DNA from: Archangium violaceum
GTDB taxonomy: Bacteria > Myxococcota > Myxococcia > Myxococcales > Myxococcaceae
Direction: 5' to 3'
DNA length: 64,000 nt
Assembly (NCBI RefSeq): GCF_016859125.1
Contig: NZ_CP069338.1
Coordinates: forward strand, 5,519,501 to 5,583,500
Part shown: positions 26,647 through 36,044 of the stretch, one piece after another
Layout: each line of letters opens with the position of its first letter
Position numbering within the stretch: position 1 is the stretch's first letter
Made by a program: the position numbers and the translations under genes
The notes under the pieces: model-generated
What the model was told of the DNA's origin: nothing
The model's database searches: none
Seen by the model: only the letters and a program-made list of their open reading frames with translations

Positions 26647-28176
26647 ATGTCCAAGTCCTCCACCCACCGCGATACCGTCTGCGGCGAGGCGCTGTTCATC
26701 CTCCAGACCCTGAGGGAGAACAGCCGCCTGGGACGCTCGAACAAGTTGGCCGATGTGAAGGCCGCGCTCGAGCCGTCCGTCTCGCTGGAGTTCGACAGCT
26801 ACTACCTCTTCCTCCGCAAGTACCTCTACATCGCGCTGGACCACCGGGAAGCGCAGCTGCGCCTCACCGAGCTGGGCGAGCGGATGGTGGACGGCGAGCT
26901 GCAGGAGAAGTTCGCCATGGAGGTGGACGAGTTCTTCGCCGAGCAGCTCGCCGGAGACGCGCCCGTCGTCCAGGGCGGTGAGGAGGAGGCCGACCCCACG
27001 ATGCCTCCCCCCCCGCCGGACATCCTGCTCGATGAGGCGGAGGTGGTTCGGCACGCGGAGCCTCCCGCCCTGCCGCGCCCCCGCGTGTCCGCGCCGTTCG
27101 AGGTGCCGCCTCCCGCGCCGACGCCGGTGTCCATGCCTCCCCCGGTGGCGAGCGTGCGCAACGAGGCCATCCCCCTGCCACCCGCGGCGCCCGTGCCACC
27201 CGCTGCGCCCGTGCCCCCCGTCGCCCCCATGGCACCTCCCACTCCGATGCCCGCCCCCGTCTCCGCGTCCGTGTCGCCGCCGGTCACCACCTCCTCGAAG
27301 CTCGCGGAGCCCTCGAGGTCCGGGGAGCTGTTGGACCAGCGCTACCAGAAGCTCGAGGCCCTCGGGTCCGGGCCGCTGGGAACGGCGTACAAGGGGCGGC
27401 TCAACGCGCTCGGGCTGGACATCTGCATCAAGGAGCTGAAGGACATCTTCGGCTACTTCTCCTTCCTCCAACGTGGCGAGGTGCTCAAGCGCCTGAAGAG
27501 GGAGCTGTGCGCCCAGGCCCAGGTGCGCCACCCGGGCATCATCCAGGTGCTGGACCAGAACACCGAGACGGCCCGGCCCTACTACGTGCTCGAGCTGCTG
27601 CACGGCAGCCTCAAGGGCAGGTTGGAGGAAGGCGGGGGACAGGGCGTGCCCGTGCCCGTGGCCATGCGCTGCTTCCTGCAGGTCGCCTATGCGCTGCGCG
27701 CCGCGCACGCCGTGGGCCTCACCCACCACAACCTCAAGCCGGAGAACATCCTCTTCGACATCTACGGCAACGCGAAGTTGGGGGACTTCGGCCTCGGCCG
27801 CGTGGTGGAGCAGGATGCCTCCAAGGGCCTGCCCCAGGTCTTCGTGGGCGCCAGCGGCATGGTGTACCTGGCCCCCGAGCTCATCCAGCCGCAGCGCGCG
27901 AAGGACGCCGGCCCCGCCTCCGACGTCTACGGGCTGGGCATCCTCCTCTACGAGATGCTCACCGGACAGATTCCGGGCCGCCGCTCGCCGCTGCCCTCCG
28001 AGGTCAACCCCGAGGCCCCCGCCGGCCTGGACGCCATCTTCGACAAGATGACCCACGACCGCGTGGAGCAGCGCTACCCGGATATCGACGCGATGCTGGA
28101 GGACTTCTACAAGTCCTTCACCGATGCGCAGTTCCTCGCCAAGGGAGACCTCATCCTCTCCTCGGAGCCCCAGTAG
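26647..28176 (+). CDS. Ser/Thr kinase-like protein, predicted pseudokinase
   Basis: A 509-residue protein. Residues 1-~110 are a helical domain of unknown family, ~115-225 a Pro/Ala/Val-rich disordered linker, and ~228-490 a protein kinase fold. The fold has a glycine loop (GSGPLGTAYKG), the ATP-binding K262 (ICIKELKD), DFG at 380-382 (LGDFGLGR) and an APE-like PELI. In the catalytic loop the usual HRDxKPEN reads H360-H-N362-L-K-P-E-N, so the catalytic Asp is Asn. ATP may still bind, but phosphotransfer should be poor or absent. This suggests a scaffold or allosteric role. The serB start lies one base after its stop, so the two are coupled. No membrane segment. Confidence 0.85.
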   Translation: MSKSSTHRDTVCGEALFILQTLRENSRLGRSNKLADVKAALEPSVSLEFDSYYLFLRKYLYIALDHREAQLRLTELGERMVDGELQEKFAMEVDEFFAEQLAGDAPVVQGGEEEADPTMPPPPPDILLDEAEVVRHAEPPALPRPRVSAPFEVPPPAPTPVSMPPPVASVRNEAIPLPPAAPVPPAAPVPPVAPMAPPTPMPAPVSASVSPPVTTSSKLAEPSRSGELLDQRYQKLEALGSGPLGTAYKGRLNALGLDICIKELKDIFGYFSFLQRGEVLKRLKRELCAQAQVRHPGIIQVLDQNTETARPYYVLELLHGSLKGRLEEGGGQGVPVPVAMRCFLQVAYALRAAHAVGLTHHNLKPENILFDIYGNAKLGDFGLGRVVEQDASKGLPQVFVGASGMVYLAPELIQPQRAKDAGPASDVYGLGILLYEMLTGQIPGRRSPLPSEVNPEAPAGLDAIFDKMTHDRVEQRYPDIDAMLEDFYKSFTDAQFLAKGDLILSSEPQ

Positions 28177-28177
28177 C

Positions 28178-29380
28178 GTGAGCGACAGCCCGAATCCCCA
28201 GGACTCCATCCTCGTTACCGTCACCGGAAGGGACCAGCCCGGCATCACCGCCCGCCTCACCGGCATCCTCGCCGAGATGGGCGCGGCGCTGCTCGACATC
28301 GAGCAGGTGGTGGTGCAGGGGCAGCTCACCCTCTGTCTCCTGGTGCGCCTGCCCGAGACGCGCGGTGTGCTCAAGGAGCTGCTCTTCGCGGCTCGCGAGC
28401 TGGGCGTGTCGCTGGACTTCCAGCCCGTGGCCTCGCCGAAGCTCCCGGCCGCCCGGGCTCCCAGCCGCCATGTCGTCACCGTGGTGGGCCGCTCCCTGGG
28501 CGCGCGCGAGCTGCACGCCGTGGCCGAGCGTCTGGCCCGGCACGCGGCCAACATCGAGCGCATCAACCGCCTGTCCGAGGCGGAGCTCGGTTCCATCGAG
28601 GTCCACATCGCCCTGCCGCCGGAGCGGGACGCGGAGGAGCTCAAGCGCTCGCTGCTGGAGCTGGCCATGTCCTCCAACGCCTTCGACGTGGCGCTGCAGC
28701 TCGAGAGCATCTACCGGCGGAGCAAGCGGTTGGTGGTGATGGACATGGACTCCACGCTCATCCGCATCGAGGTCATCGACGAGCTGGCGCGGGCCTATGG
28801 TGTGGGCGACAAGGTGTCGCGCATCACCGAGCGCGCCATGCACGGGGAGATGGACTACGACGAGTCCCTGCGCCAGCGCGTGGCCCTGCTCGAGGGGCTG
28901 GACGCGAAGGTGCTGCACGGCATCGCCGCCAACCTCCCGCTCACCGAGGGCGCGGAGACGCTCATCCGCGTGCTCAAGCGGCTGGGCTACCGCACCGCCA
29001 TCCTCAGCGGCGGCTTCTCCGTGGCCGCCGAGGCGCTCAAGAACCGGCTGGGCATCGACTACGCCCACTCCAACGTGTTGGAGGAGGTGGACGGCAAGCT
29101 CACCGGCCGCACGCTGGGGCCCATCGTCAACGCGCGCCGCAAGGCGGAGCTGCTGGAGAGCATCGCCCAGGCGGAGGGCATCCTCCTGGACCAGGTCATC
29201 GCCGTGGGTGACGGCGCGAATGACCTGTTGATGCTGGAGCGCGCGGGTCTGGGCATCGCCTTCCGCGCCAAGCCCAAGCTGCGCCAGGCGGCCGATACCT
29301 CCATCTCCGCCGGCGGCCTGGACACCATCCTCTACCTCCTGGGACTCACGCGGCGCGAGGTCCAGGAGGTGTTGGGGTAG
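28178..29380 (+). CDS. serB: Phosphoserine phosphatase with N-terminal ACT domains
   Basis: A 400-residue enzyme for the last step of serine synthesis. Residues ~8-175 hold two ACT-like domains (ILVTVTGRDQPGITARLTGI; HVVTVVGRSLGARELHAVAE), the usual arrangement in actinobacterial and deltaproteobacterial SerB and a site for serine feedback. The HAD phosphatase follows with motif I DMDST (189-193), LSGGF (motif II), K in NARRKAELL and GDGANDLLML (motif IV). I chose the GTG at 28178, one base after the upstream stop, because it begins the ACT domain correctly. Confidence 0.93.
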   Translation: MSDSPNPQDSILVTVTGRDQPGITARLTGILAEMGAALLDIEQVVVQGQLTLCLLVRLPETRGVLKELLFAARELGVSLDFQPVASPKLPAARAPSRHVVTVVGRSLGARELHAVAERLARHAANIERINRLSEAELGSIEVHIALPPERDAEELKRSLLELAMSSNAFDVALQLESIYRRSKRLVVMDMDSTLIRIEVIDELARAYGVGDKVSRITERAMHGEMDYDESLRQRVALLEGLDAKVLHGIAANLPLTEGAETLIRVLKRLGYRTAILSGGFSVAAEALKNRLGIDYAHSNVLEEVDGKLTGRTLGPIVNARRKAELLESIAQAEGILLDQVIAVGDGANDLLMLERAGLGIAFRAKPKLRQAADTSISAGGLDTILYLLGLTRREVQEVLG

Positions 29381-29386
29381 GGCGGC

Positions 29387-30238
29387 TCAGGAGGGACGCA
29401 TGCGCGCCGCCAGCTCCCGCTGCTGGATGGTGCGCTTCTCCAGCAGCAGCTCGAGCAGGGCACGCAGGATCTTGGAGCTCTTCTCCTGGTTGATCTGCAC
29501 CGCCTGCAGCCGCTGCATCTCCTCGGGAGAGAACACCTCGGCCGGGGAGGGCGCGGCGCTGAGGATCTCATCGAGCAGGTCCGCGGCGCTCGCTCCACCG
29601 CCGGAGCGCGGCACGGGCGCGGGGGTGGTGGCGGGCCCCGCCTTCCGGGCGGCGTCCTCCCTCGCCATGTTCGGGGCGATGTCGGCGATGGACTTCCTCA
29701 CCGTCTTGCCACTCATGTCGACGATCTTGAACTCGTCCTCGTCACCCGCGCCGCCGCTCCCCCCGCTCGTGGCCGCGTGGGAGCTGTGTGAGACCGGATC
29801 CTGGTTGCGGTAGTGGCGCAGGATGGCGTTCTGGATCTCCCGGTCACCGGCCACCACGGGGATGACGCGCGTACGGCTGCGCGCGGCCACCTGGTCGATG
29901 GTCTGCAGGTCCGTGGGGTCCGCCATGGCGAGCACGAGCGTCTTGCCGTTGTCGCGCAGGGACACGGGGAAGATGCTCTTCTGCTCGGCGAAGCCGACGT
30001 CCAGCTTCGCGAGGGCGCCAGCGTCCTTGGCGGTGCCCAGCTGGACGCGCTGCACGCCCAGGCCCCGGGCAATGGCCTCGGTGATGGTGTCCTCCGCGGC
30101 GAGGCCCATGTCGCTGATGATGCGTGACAGGCGTCCGCCCCACTGATCGTGCTGGGCCAGGGCGCTGCGCAGCTGCATCTCGTCGATGACGCGGGCCTTG
30201 ACGAGAATCTCTCCGATACGGTTGCGAGGTGCGGCCAT
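29387..30238 (-). CDS. GspE/PilB N-terminal (MshEN) domain protein without ATPase
   Basis: A 283-residue protein beginning with the N-terminal domain of type II secretion/type IV pilus ATPases (RIGEILVKARVIDEMQLRSALAQHD, then GVQRVQLG). Such MshEN domains can bind c-di-GMP. The ATPase domain is absent; instead a Gly/Ser linker (~150-165), a short conserved patch (EFKIVDMSGKTVRKSI), a Pro/Ala linker and a C-terminal coiled coil (SSKILRALLELLLEKRTIQQ) follow. I infer an adaptor that may sense a nucleotide signal. It ends 6 bp from the convergent serB and is divergent from the DUF309 gene. Confidence 0.8.
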   Translation of the reverse strand: MAAPRNRIGEILVKARVIDEMQLRSALAQHDQWGGRLSRIISDMGLAAEDTITEAIARGLGVQRVQLGTAKDAGALAKLDVGFAEQKSIFPVSLRDNGKTLVLAMADPTDLQTIDQVAARSRTRVIPVVAGDREIQNAILRHYRNQDPVSHSSHAATSGGSGGAGDEDEFKIVDMSGKTVRKSIADIAPNMAREDAARKAGPATTPAPVPRSGGGASAADLLDEILSAAPSPAEVFSPEEMQRLQAVQINQEKSSKILRALLELLLEKRTIQQRELAARMRPS

Positions 30239-30279
30239 GATCGCCAGTCTACGGAGGAAGGAGCCCGGAGTCGCGTTCG

Positions 30280-30639
30280 ATGCCGCGCGGATTCGATACC
30301 TGCCTGGAAGAAGGGGTGGCGCTCTTCGACGCCGGCTCGTTCTACGAGGCCCACGAGGTCTGGGAAGAGGCCTGGCGGCGCGAGAGCGGCCCTCGCCGGC
30401 TGCTGCTACAGGGTCTCATCCTCGTGGCGGCGGGCTGGCTGAAGCGGGACGCGGGCAATGTCCTTGGCGCGTGGACGCTCTTCTCCCGCGCCCTCGAGCG
30501 GCTCGAGTCCCTCCCCCCCACCTGTGAAGGCGTGGACGTGGAGGGCCTGCGCCCCCGTGTGGCGCGCTGGCGCGAGGGCGGAGACAGCACCCGGCCCCTG
30601 CTCGCCCGGCTGGTGGCCCGGCAGGAAGGAGAGCGCTGA
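30280..30639 (+). CDS. DUF309 domain protein
   Basis: A 119-residue all-helical soluble protein with the DUF309 signature: AGSFYEAHEVWEEAWRRE followed by LLLQGLILVAAGWLKRDAGN. The family is widespread in bacteria with no known activity; the His and Glu of EAHEVWE are invariant and might bind a metal. GGAG lies 9 bp before the ATG. Its TGA overlaps the ATG of the CPXCG protein, so the two form an operon. Confidence 0.85.
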   Translation: MPRGFDTCLEEGVALFDAGSFYEAHEVWEEAWRRESGPRRLLLQGLILVAAGWLKRDAGNVLGAWTLFSRALERLESLPPTCEGVDVEGLRPRVARWREGGDSTRPLLARLVARQEGER

Positions 30640-30833
30640 TGCAGCCCTTCGCCGATGGGCTTCTGCTCCTGTGTCCCTACTGCGGCGAGCAGGTGGAGGT
30701 GACGGTGGACCCCGGAGGACCTTCCTCGGAGACGTACGTGGAAGACTGCCCGGTGTGCTGCCGGCCGTGGGTGGTGCACGTCTCCCGCGAGGAGGAGGAC
30801 GTCTTCGTCCACCTGGGGCGCGAGGACGACTGA
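30639..30833 (+). CDS. CPXCG-motif cysteine-rich small protein
   Basis: A 64-residue protein with two zinc-knuckle halves, LLCPYCGEQVEV and DCPVCCRPWVVHV, i.e. two C-x2-C pairs that likely hold one zinc. It matches the small CPXCG family of proteobacteria, whose function is unknown. Its ATG overlaps the DUF309 stop. The C-terminus is acidic. Confidence 0.85.
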   Translation: MQPFADGLLLLCPYCGEQVEVTVDPGGPSSETYVEDCPVCCRPWVVHVSREEEDVFVHLGREDD

Positions 30834-30990
30834 GCCGTCGCCTTGACACGTTCCAAAGCATGGTTCTCTTGAGGCTGTGAGAGACGCCGGGCCCCGAGCG
30901 AGGGCACGGCGTGGACAGACAACCCATCACTTTCAAGACAACCAACGCGCCGCTGCTCCGCGAGGAGTGCGACGCGAGAAGGAGACGTCC

Positions 30991-31440
30991 ATGCTGACCC
31001 GTTGGAATCCGTTCATCGAGATGAGCAATGGTGCCGTGGCGCTGGGGCCCTTCAAGGAGTTCGACCAGCTCTTCCGTGAGCTGTCCGTGCGCCAGGGCGG
31101 TGCGCGCGAGCTCGTCCCTCCGGCGGATATCTACGAGACGGCCGAGGGCATTACCCTGCAGGTGGACCTGCCGGGACATGATCCGAAGGCCATCGAGGTG
31201 AAGGTGGAGAACGACACCCTCACCCTCAAGTCGGAGCGCAAGGTGGAGCGCCCGGACAAGGACGGCGCGCGGCGCCTGGAGCGCAGCTTCGGTGTGTACA
31301 CGCGCTCCTTCGTGCTGCCGCGCACGGTGGACACGTCCAGGGTGGAGGCCCGCTACGAGAACGGCGTGCTCACCCTGACGCTGCCGAGGCGTGAGGAGGC
31401 CCGGCCTCGCGTGGTCGAGGTGAAGGTCAACAACGGCTAG
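30991..31440 (+). CDS. Small heat shock protein (Hsp20/alpha-crystallin)
   Basis: A 149-residue Hsp20. The alpha-crystallin domain (~45-140) has VPPADIYETAEGITLQVDLP, VKVENDTLTLKSERK and the hallmark A-x-Y-x-N-G-V-L in ARYENGVLTLTLPR. It is an ATP-independent holdase. I chose the ATG at 30991 with AAGGAG seven bases upstream; an earlier in-frame start has no ribosome site. A TTGACA at 30843-30848 may be its -35, but no good -10 follows. Single-gene unit. Confidence 0.93.
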   Translation: MLTRWNPFIEMSNGAVALGPFKEFDQLFRELSVRQGGARELVPPADIYETAEGITLQVDLPGHDPKAIEVKVENDTLTLKSERKVERPDKDGARRLERSFGVYTRSFVLPRTVDTSRVEARYENGVLTLTLPRREEARPRVVEVKVNNG

Positions 31441-31599
31441 TGCGGTGCGCGGAGTGCCCGGCGGGGACGGGCTCCTGAGAGGGGGCGCGTCCCTTCCACT
31501 TCGGGCTTCGTGGATACACGCGCGGCGGTGCGCCATCACATGGGAGCCCCGGAACCAGGCCCCCTGGAGACGCTTCGCCGCCTTCGTCGTTCAGGCGCC

Positions 31600-32193
31600 C
31601 TAGCGCTTGACGGCGGTGTTGGCCCCGAGGGCCAGCGGCACGCGGAAGAGGTCGAGCACCTGCTGCACGTCCAGCGGCTTGGGCAGGCACGCCACGGCGC
31701 CCGCCTGCTTCGAACTCTCCACCACCTCGGGCGAGTGGGCGGACGTCATGGTGATGAGCCGCACGCCCTCCATCTGCTTGCGGGCGCGGATGCGGCGGCA
31801 CACCTCGATACCGTCGATGTCCGGCATGTTCAGGTCGATGAGCATGCCGTGCGGCTTCTGCTCGCTCACCAGCAGCAGCGCCTCGACGCCGCTGGTGGTC
31901 GTCTGCAGCTCCACCTGATTCGCGTAGGGCTTGAAGGCACGCTTGATGGCATCGAGCACCTGCCGCTCGTCATCCACCACCAGCAGCCGCACGGTGCTGC
32001 TGCCCAGCTCCTCGGGCACCGGCATCTGGTGGGTGATGAGGAACGTGCGGAGATCCGCCGAGCGCACGCGCCGGTGGCCACCCGGCGTCCGGAACGCCAT
32101 GAGGATGCCGCGGTCGATCCACTTGCTCACCGTGGACGGGTCCACCTGGAGCAACCGGCTGATGTCGTGGGTCGTGTAGAGCTGATCCGTCAT
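31600..32193 (-). CDS. HTH (MerR/excisionase-like) plus receiver regulator
   Basis: A 197-residue protein in which the DNA-binding domain comes first: residues 1-~55 are a MerR/BldC/excisionase-type winged helix (YTTHDISRLLQVDPSTVSKW, then RTPGGHRRVRSADL). Residues ~67-190 are a receiver with D74/D75, D120 (LIDLNMPD), T and K (LPKPLD). Most response regulators have the reverse order. The ATG at 32193 has GGGGAG five bases upstream. It lies 81 bp after kdsC on the same strand with an AT-rich gap, so it probably has its own promoter. No cognate kinase is adjacent. Confidence 0.85.
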   Translation of the reverse strand: MTDQLYTTHDISRLLQVDPSTVSKWIDRGILMAFRTPGGHRRVRSADLRTFLITHQMPVPEELGSSTVRLLVVDDERQVLDAIKRAFKPYANQVELQTTTSGVEALLLVSEQKPHGMLIDLNMPDIDGIEVCRRIRARKQMEGVRLITMTSAHSPEVVESSKQAGAVACLPKPLDVQQVLDLFRVPLALGANTAVKR

Positions 32194-32274
32194 CGAACTC
32201 CCCTCACTCTGCACTGCTGGCTTCCGGCCTTCATAGGATAAGACACCTAAGCGGGAAGCGAAAATTCTTCGATT

Positions 32275-32853
32275 TCACAACTTGACAGCTTGTAGGGCAT
32301 CAGGGTCCCTCATGTGTTGAACGGTGGCCTCCCACCGTCCCGATGCCTTCAAGCACAGCTCGACCAGCTCGCGTGCGGCGCCGTGTCCACCCCGGCTCCG
32401 CGCCACGTAATGCACTTCCTGACGTACTTCGGGGGCGGCATCCGCGGGGCAGGCCGACAGGCCCGCCATGCTCAAGGGGGCCAGGTCGTTGACGTCGTCT
32501 CCCATGTACGCGCATTCCTCGGGAGAGACCTCGAACTGGGCCAACAGTTCACGGAAACCCGCGGCCTTGTTCTTGCGACCCTGGAGGACGGCGGTGACTC
32601 CCAGCTCGAGCCCACGCACCTCCACGATGGAGGACGTGCGCGCGGTGAGGATGGAGGTGCTCAACCCCGCCATCCTCGCCATCACCAGACCGTGGCCGTC
32701 CTTGACGTCGAAGCGTTTCATCAGCTCGCCGCCGTCACCGTAGTACAGGCCACCGTCCGTGAGCACTCCGTCCACGTCGAAGACGAGCAGACGGACGCGT
32801 GCCGCGCGCTCCGTCAGCTCGTCCCTGCTCGGTTTGGGCGGCAGCTCCGTCAT
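32275..32853 (-). CDS. kdsC: 3-deoxy-D-manno-octulosonate 8-phosphate phosphatase
   Basis: A 192-residue type C0 HAD phosphatase that removes phosphate from Kdo-8-P in LPS synthesis. Motif I is FDVDGVLTDG, the T/S motif is LTARTS, the conserved Lys region is QGRKNKAAG and the acidic motif is YMGDDVNDLAPL. There is no cap domain, as expected for KdsC. It follows kdsA by 56 bp on the minus strand. Confidence 0.92.
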   Translation of the reverse strand: MTELPPKPSRDELTERAARVRLLVFDVDGVLTDGGLYYGDGGELMKRFDVKDGHGLVMARMAGLSTSILTARTSSIVEVRGLELGVTAVLQGRKNKAAGFRELLAQFEVSPEECAYMGDDVNDLAPLSMAGLSACPADAAPEVRQEVHYVARSRGGHGAARELVELCLKASGRWEATVQHMRDPDALQAVKL

Positions 32854-32909
32854 GTCGCGTCCCCTTGTACTCCCTCCCCACGACTTCTCCTCACTGCGTA
32901 CCGCGACTC

Positions 32910-35395
<2,486 letters not shown>

Positions 35396-35459
35396 TCAAT
35401 GATTCTGTCAGACGGCGCGGATGCCCGCCTGGTCCCGGAAGTCCAGCAAGGGACGCAAG

Positions 35460-35765
35460 TCAGTCGTGCCCCTGGGTCCTTGGACGGGACTCGGCGTAGT
35501 CCCGGGCCCGGGGTTCGCTCTCACGATGGTCGCGCAGCGGGCAGTGCCGGCAGCTCCAGCCCTCCCAGCCCCGTTTCACCGCGAGGTGCAGGCAGGCGTC
35601 ATAGTTGAAGCAGAACAGGTTTCGCTGGCCTTCCACCGCCGACTCGTCACGCAGAGCGGAGGGCAGAGGGCTCGGACAGGGTGTGATGGACAAGGTCAGG
35701 GCCTCCAGGCGGCTGAAACGGGCCTTCCCCCCCCGGCGGCTGCAACAGGGTTGTCGCGCGCGCAT
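35460..35765 (-). CDS. Small cysteine-motif protein, conserved type, function unknown
   Basis: Up to 101 residues. The C-terminal half, CFNYDACLHLAVKRGW and then GWSCRHCPLRDH, has a C-x5-C and a C-x2-C set that resembles a small conserved family of deltaproteobacteria likely to bind zinc. The N-terminal 40 residues lack character, and the ATG at 35765 lies only 15 bp after a strong terminator with no ribosome site, so the true start may be further in (a GTG at 35636). Function unknown. Confidence 0.5.
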   Translation of the reverse strand: MRARQPCCSRRGGKARFSRLEALTLSITPCPSPLPSALRDESAVEGQRNLFCFNYDACLHLAVKRGWEGWSCRHCPLRDHRESEPRARDYAESRPRTQGHD

Positions 35766-35780
35766 TCCCGAGAAGCAGGC

Positions 35781-35840
35781 AAAAAAAGGCCCGCCCGCTC
35801 CGTGGCCCCAGCGTGGAGGGGTGCACGGAACGGGCGGGCC
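35781..35840 (-). terminator. Strong rho-independent terminator on the minus strand
   Basis: GGCCCGCCCGTTCCGTG pairs with CACGGAGCGGGCGGGCC (one mismatch) around a ~26-nt loop, followed on the minus strand by seven Ts. It ends a transcript coming from the msbA side, past the 16-codon frame at 35881-35931. Confidence 0.8.
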
Positions 35841-35880
35841 AGAACTGCCAGCGTCAACACTTCCGCCGCATGGTGCTTCT

Positions 35881-35931
35881 TCAGCGAGCCATACGAGCGG
35901 AGGTGGACGCCTGACTCTTGCTGTCGGTCAA
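35881..35931 (-). CDS. Possible 16-residue peptide with a near-perfect ribosome site
   Basis: On the minus strand AAAGGAGGTG (35946-35937), an almost complete anti-16S match, stands seven bases before a TTG that opens a 16-codon frame: MTDSKSQASTSARMAR, then TGA. A strong terminator follows 40 bp later. The peptide is basic and Ser-rich, with no family. It could be a leader peptide, a small protein or a chance site; the quality of the ribosome site is the only positive evidence. Confidence 0.35.
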   Translation of the reverse strand: MTDSKSQASTSARMAR

Positions 35932-36044
35932 GGCATCACCTCCTTTCTGCGGCGGCTTACGTAATGGCGGGTTTTTCGCCGCGCCACTCCGCGTGAGTGC
36001 CGGGAGGAGCCTGGAGGCAGGGCAGGCGAGAGGACGTGCGTTGC

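Noticed and set aside
30841-30872. TTGACA upstream of hsp20 as a full promoter
   Set aside because: The -35 is perfect, but the hexamer at 17 bp (CTCTTG) is too poor, and no CIRCE element or clear heat-shock sigma site is visible.
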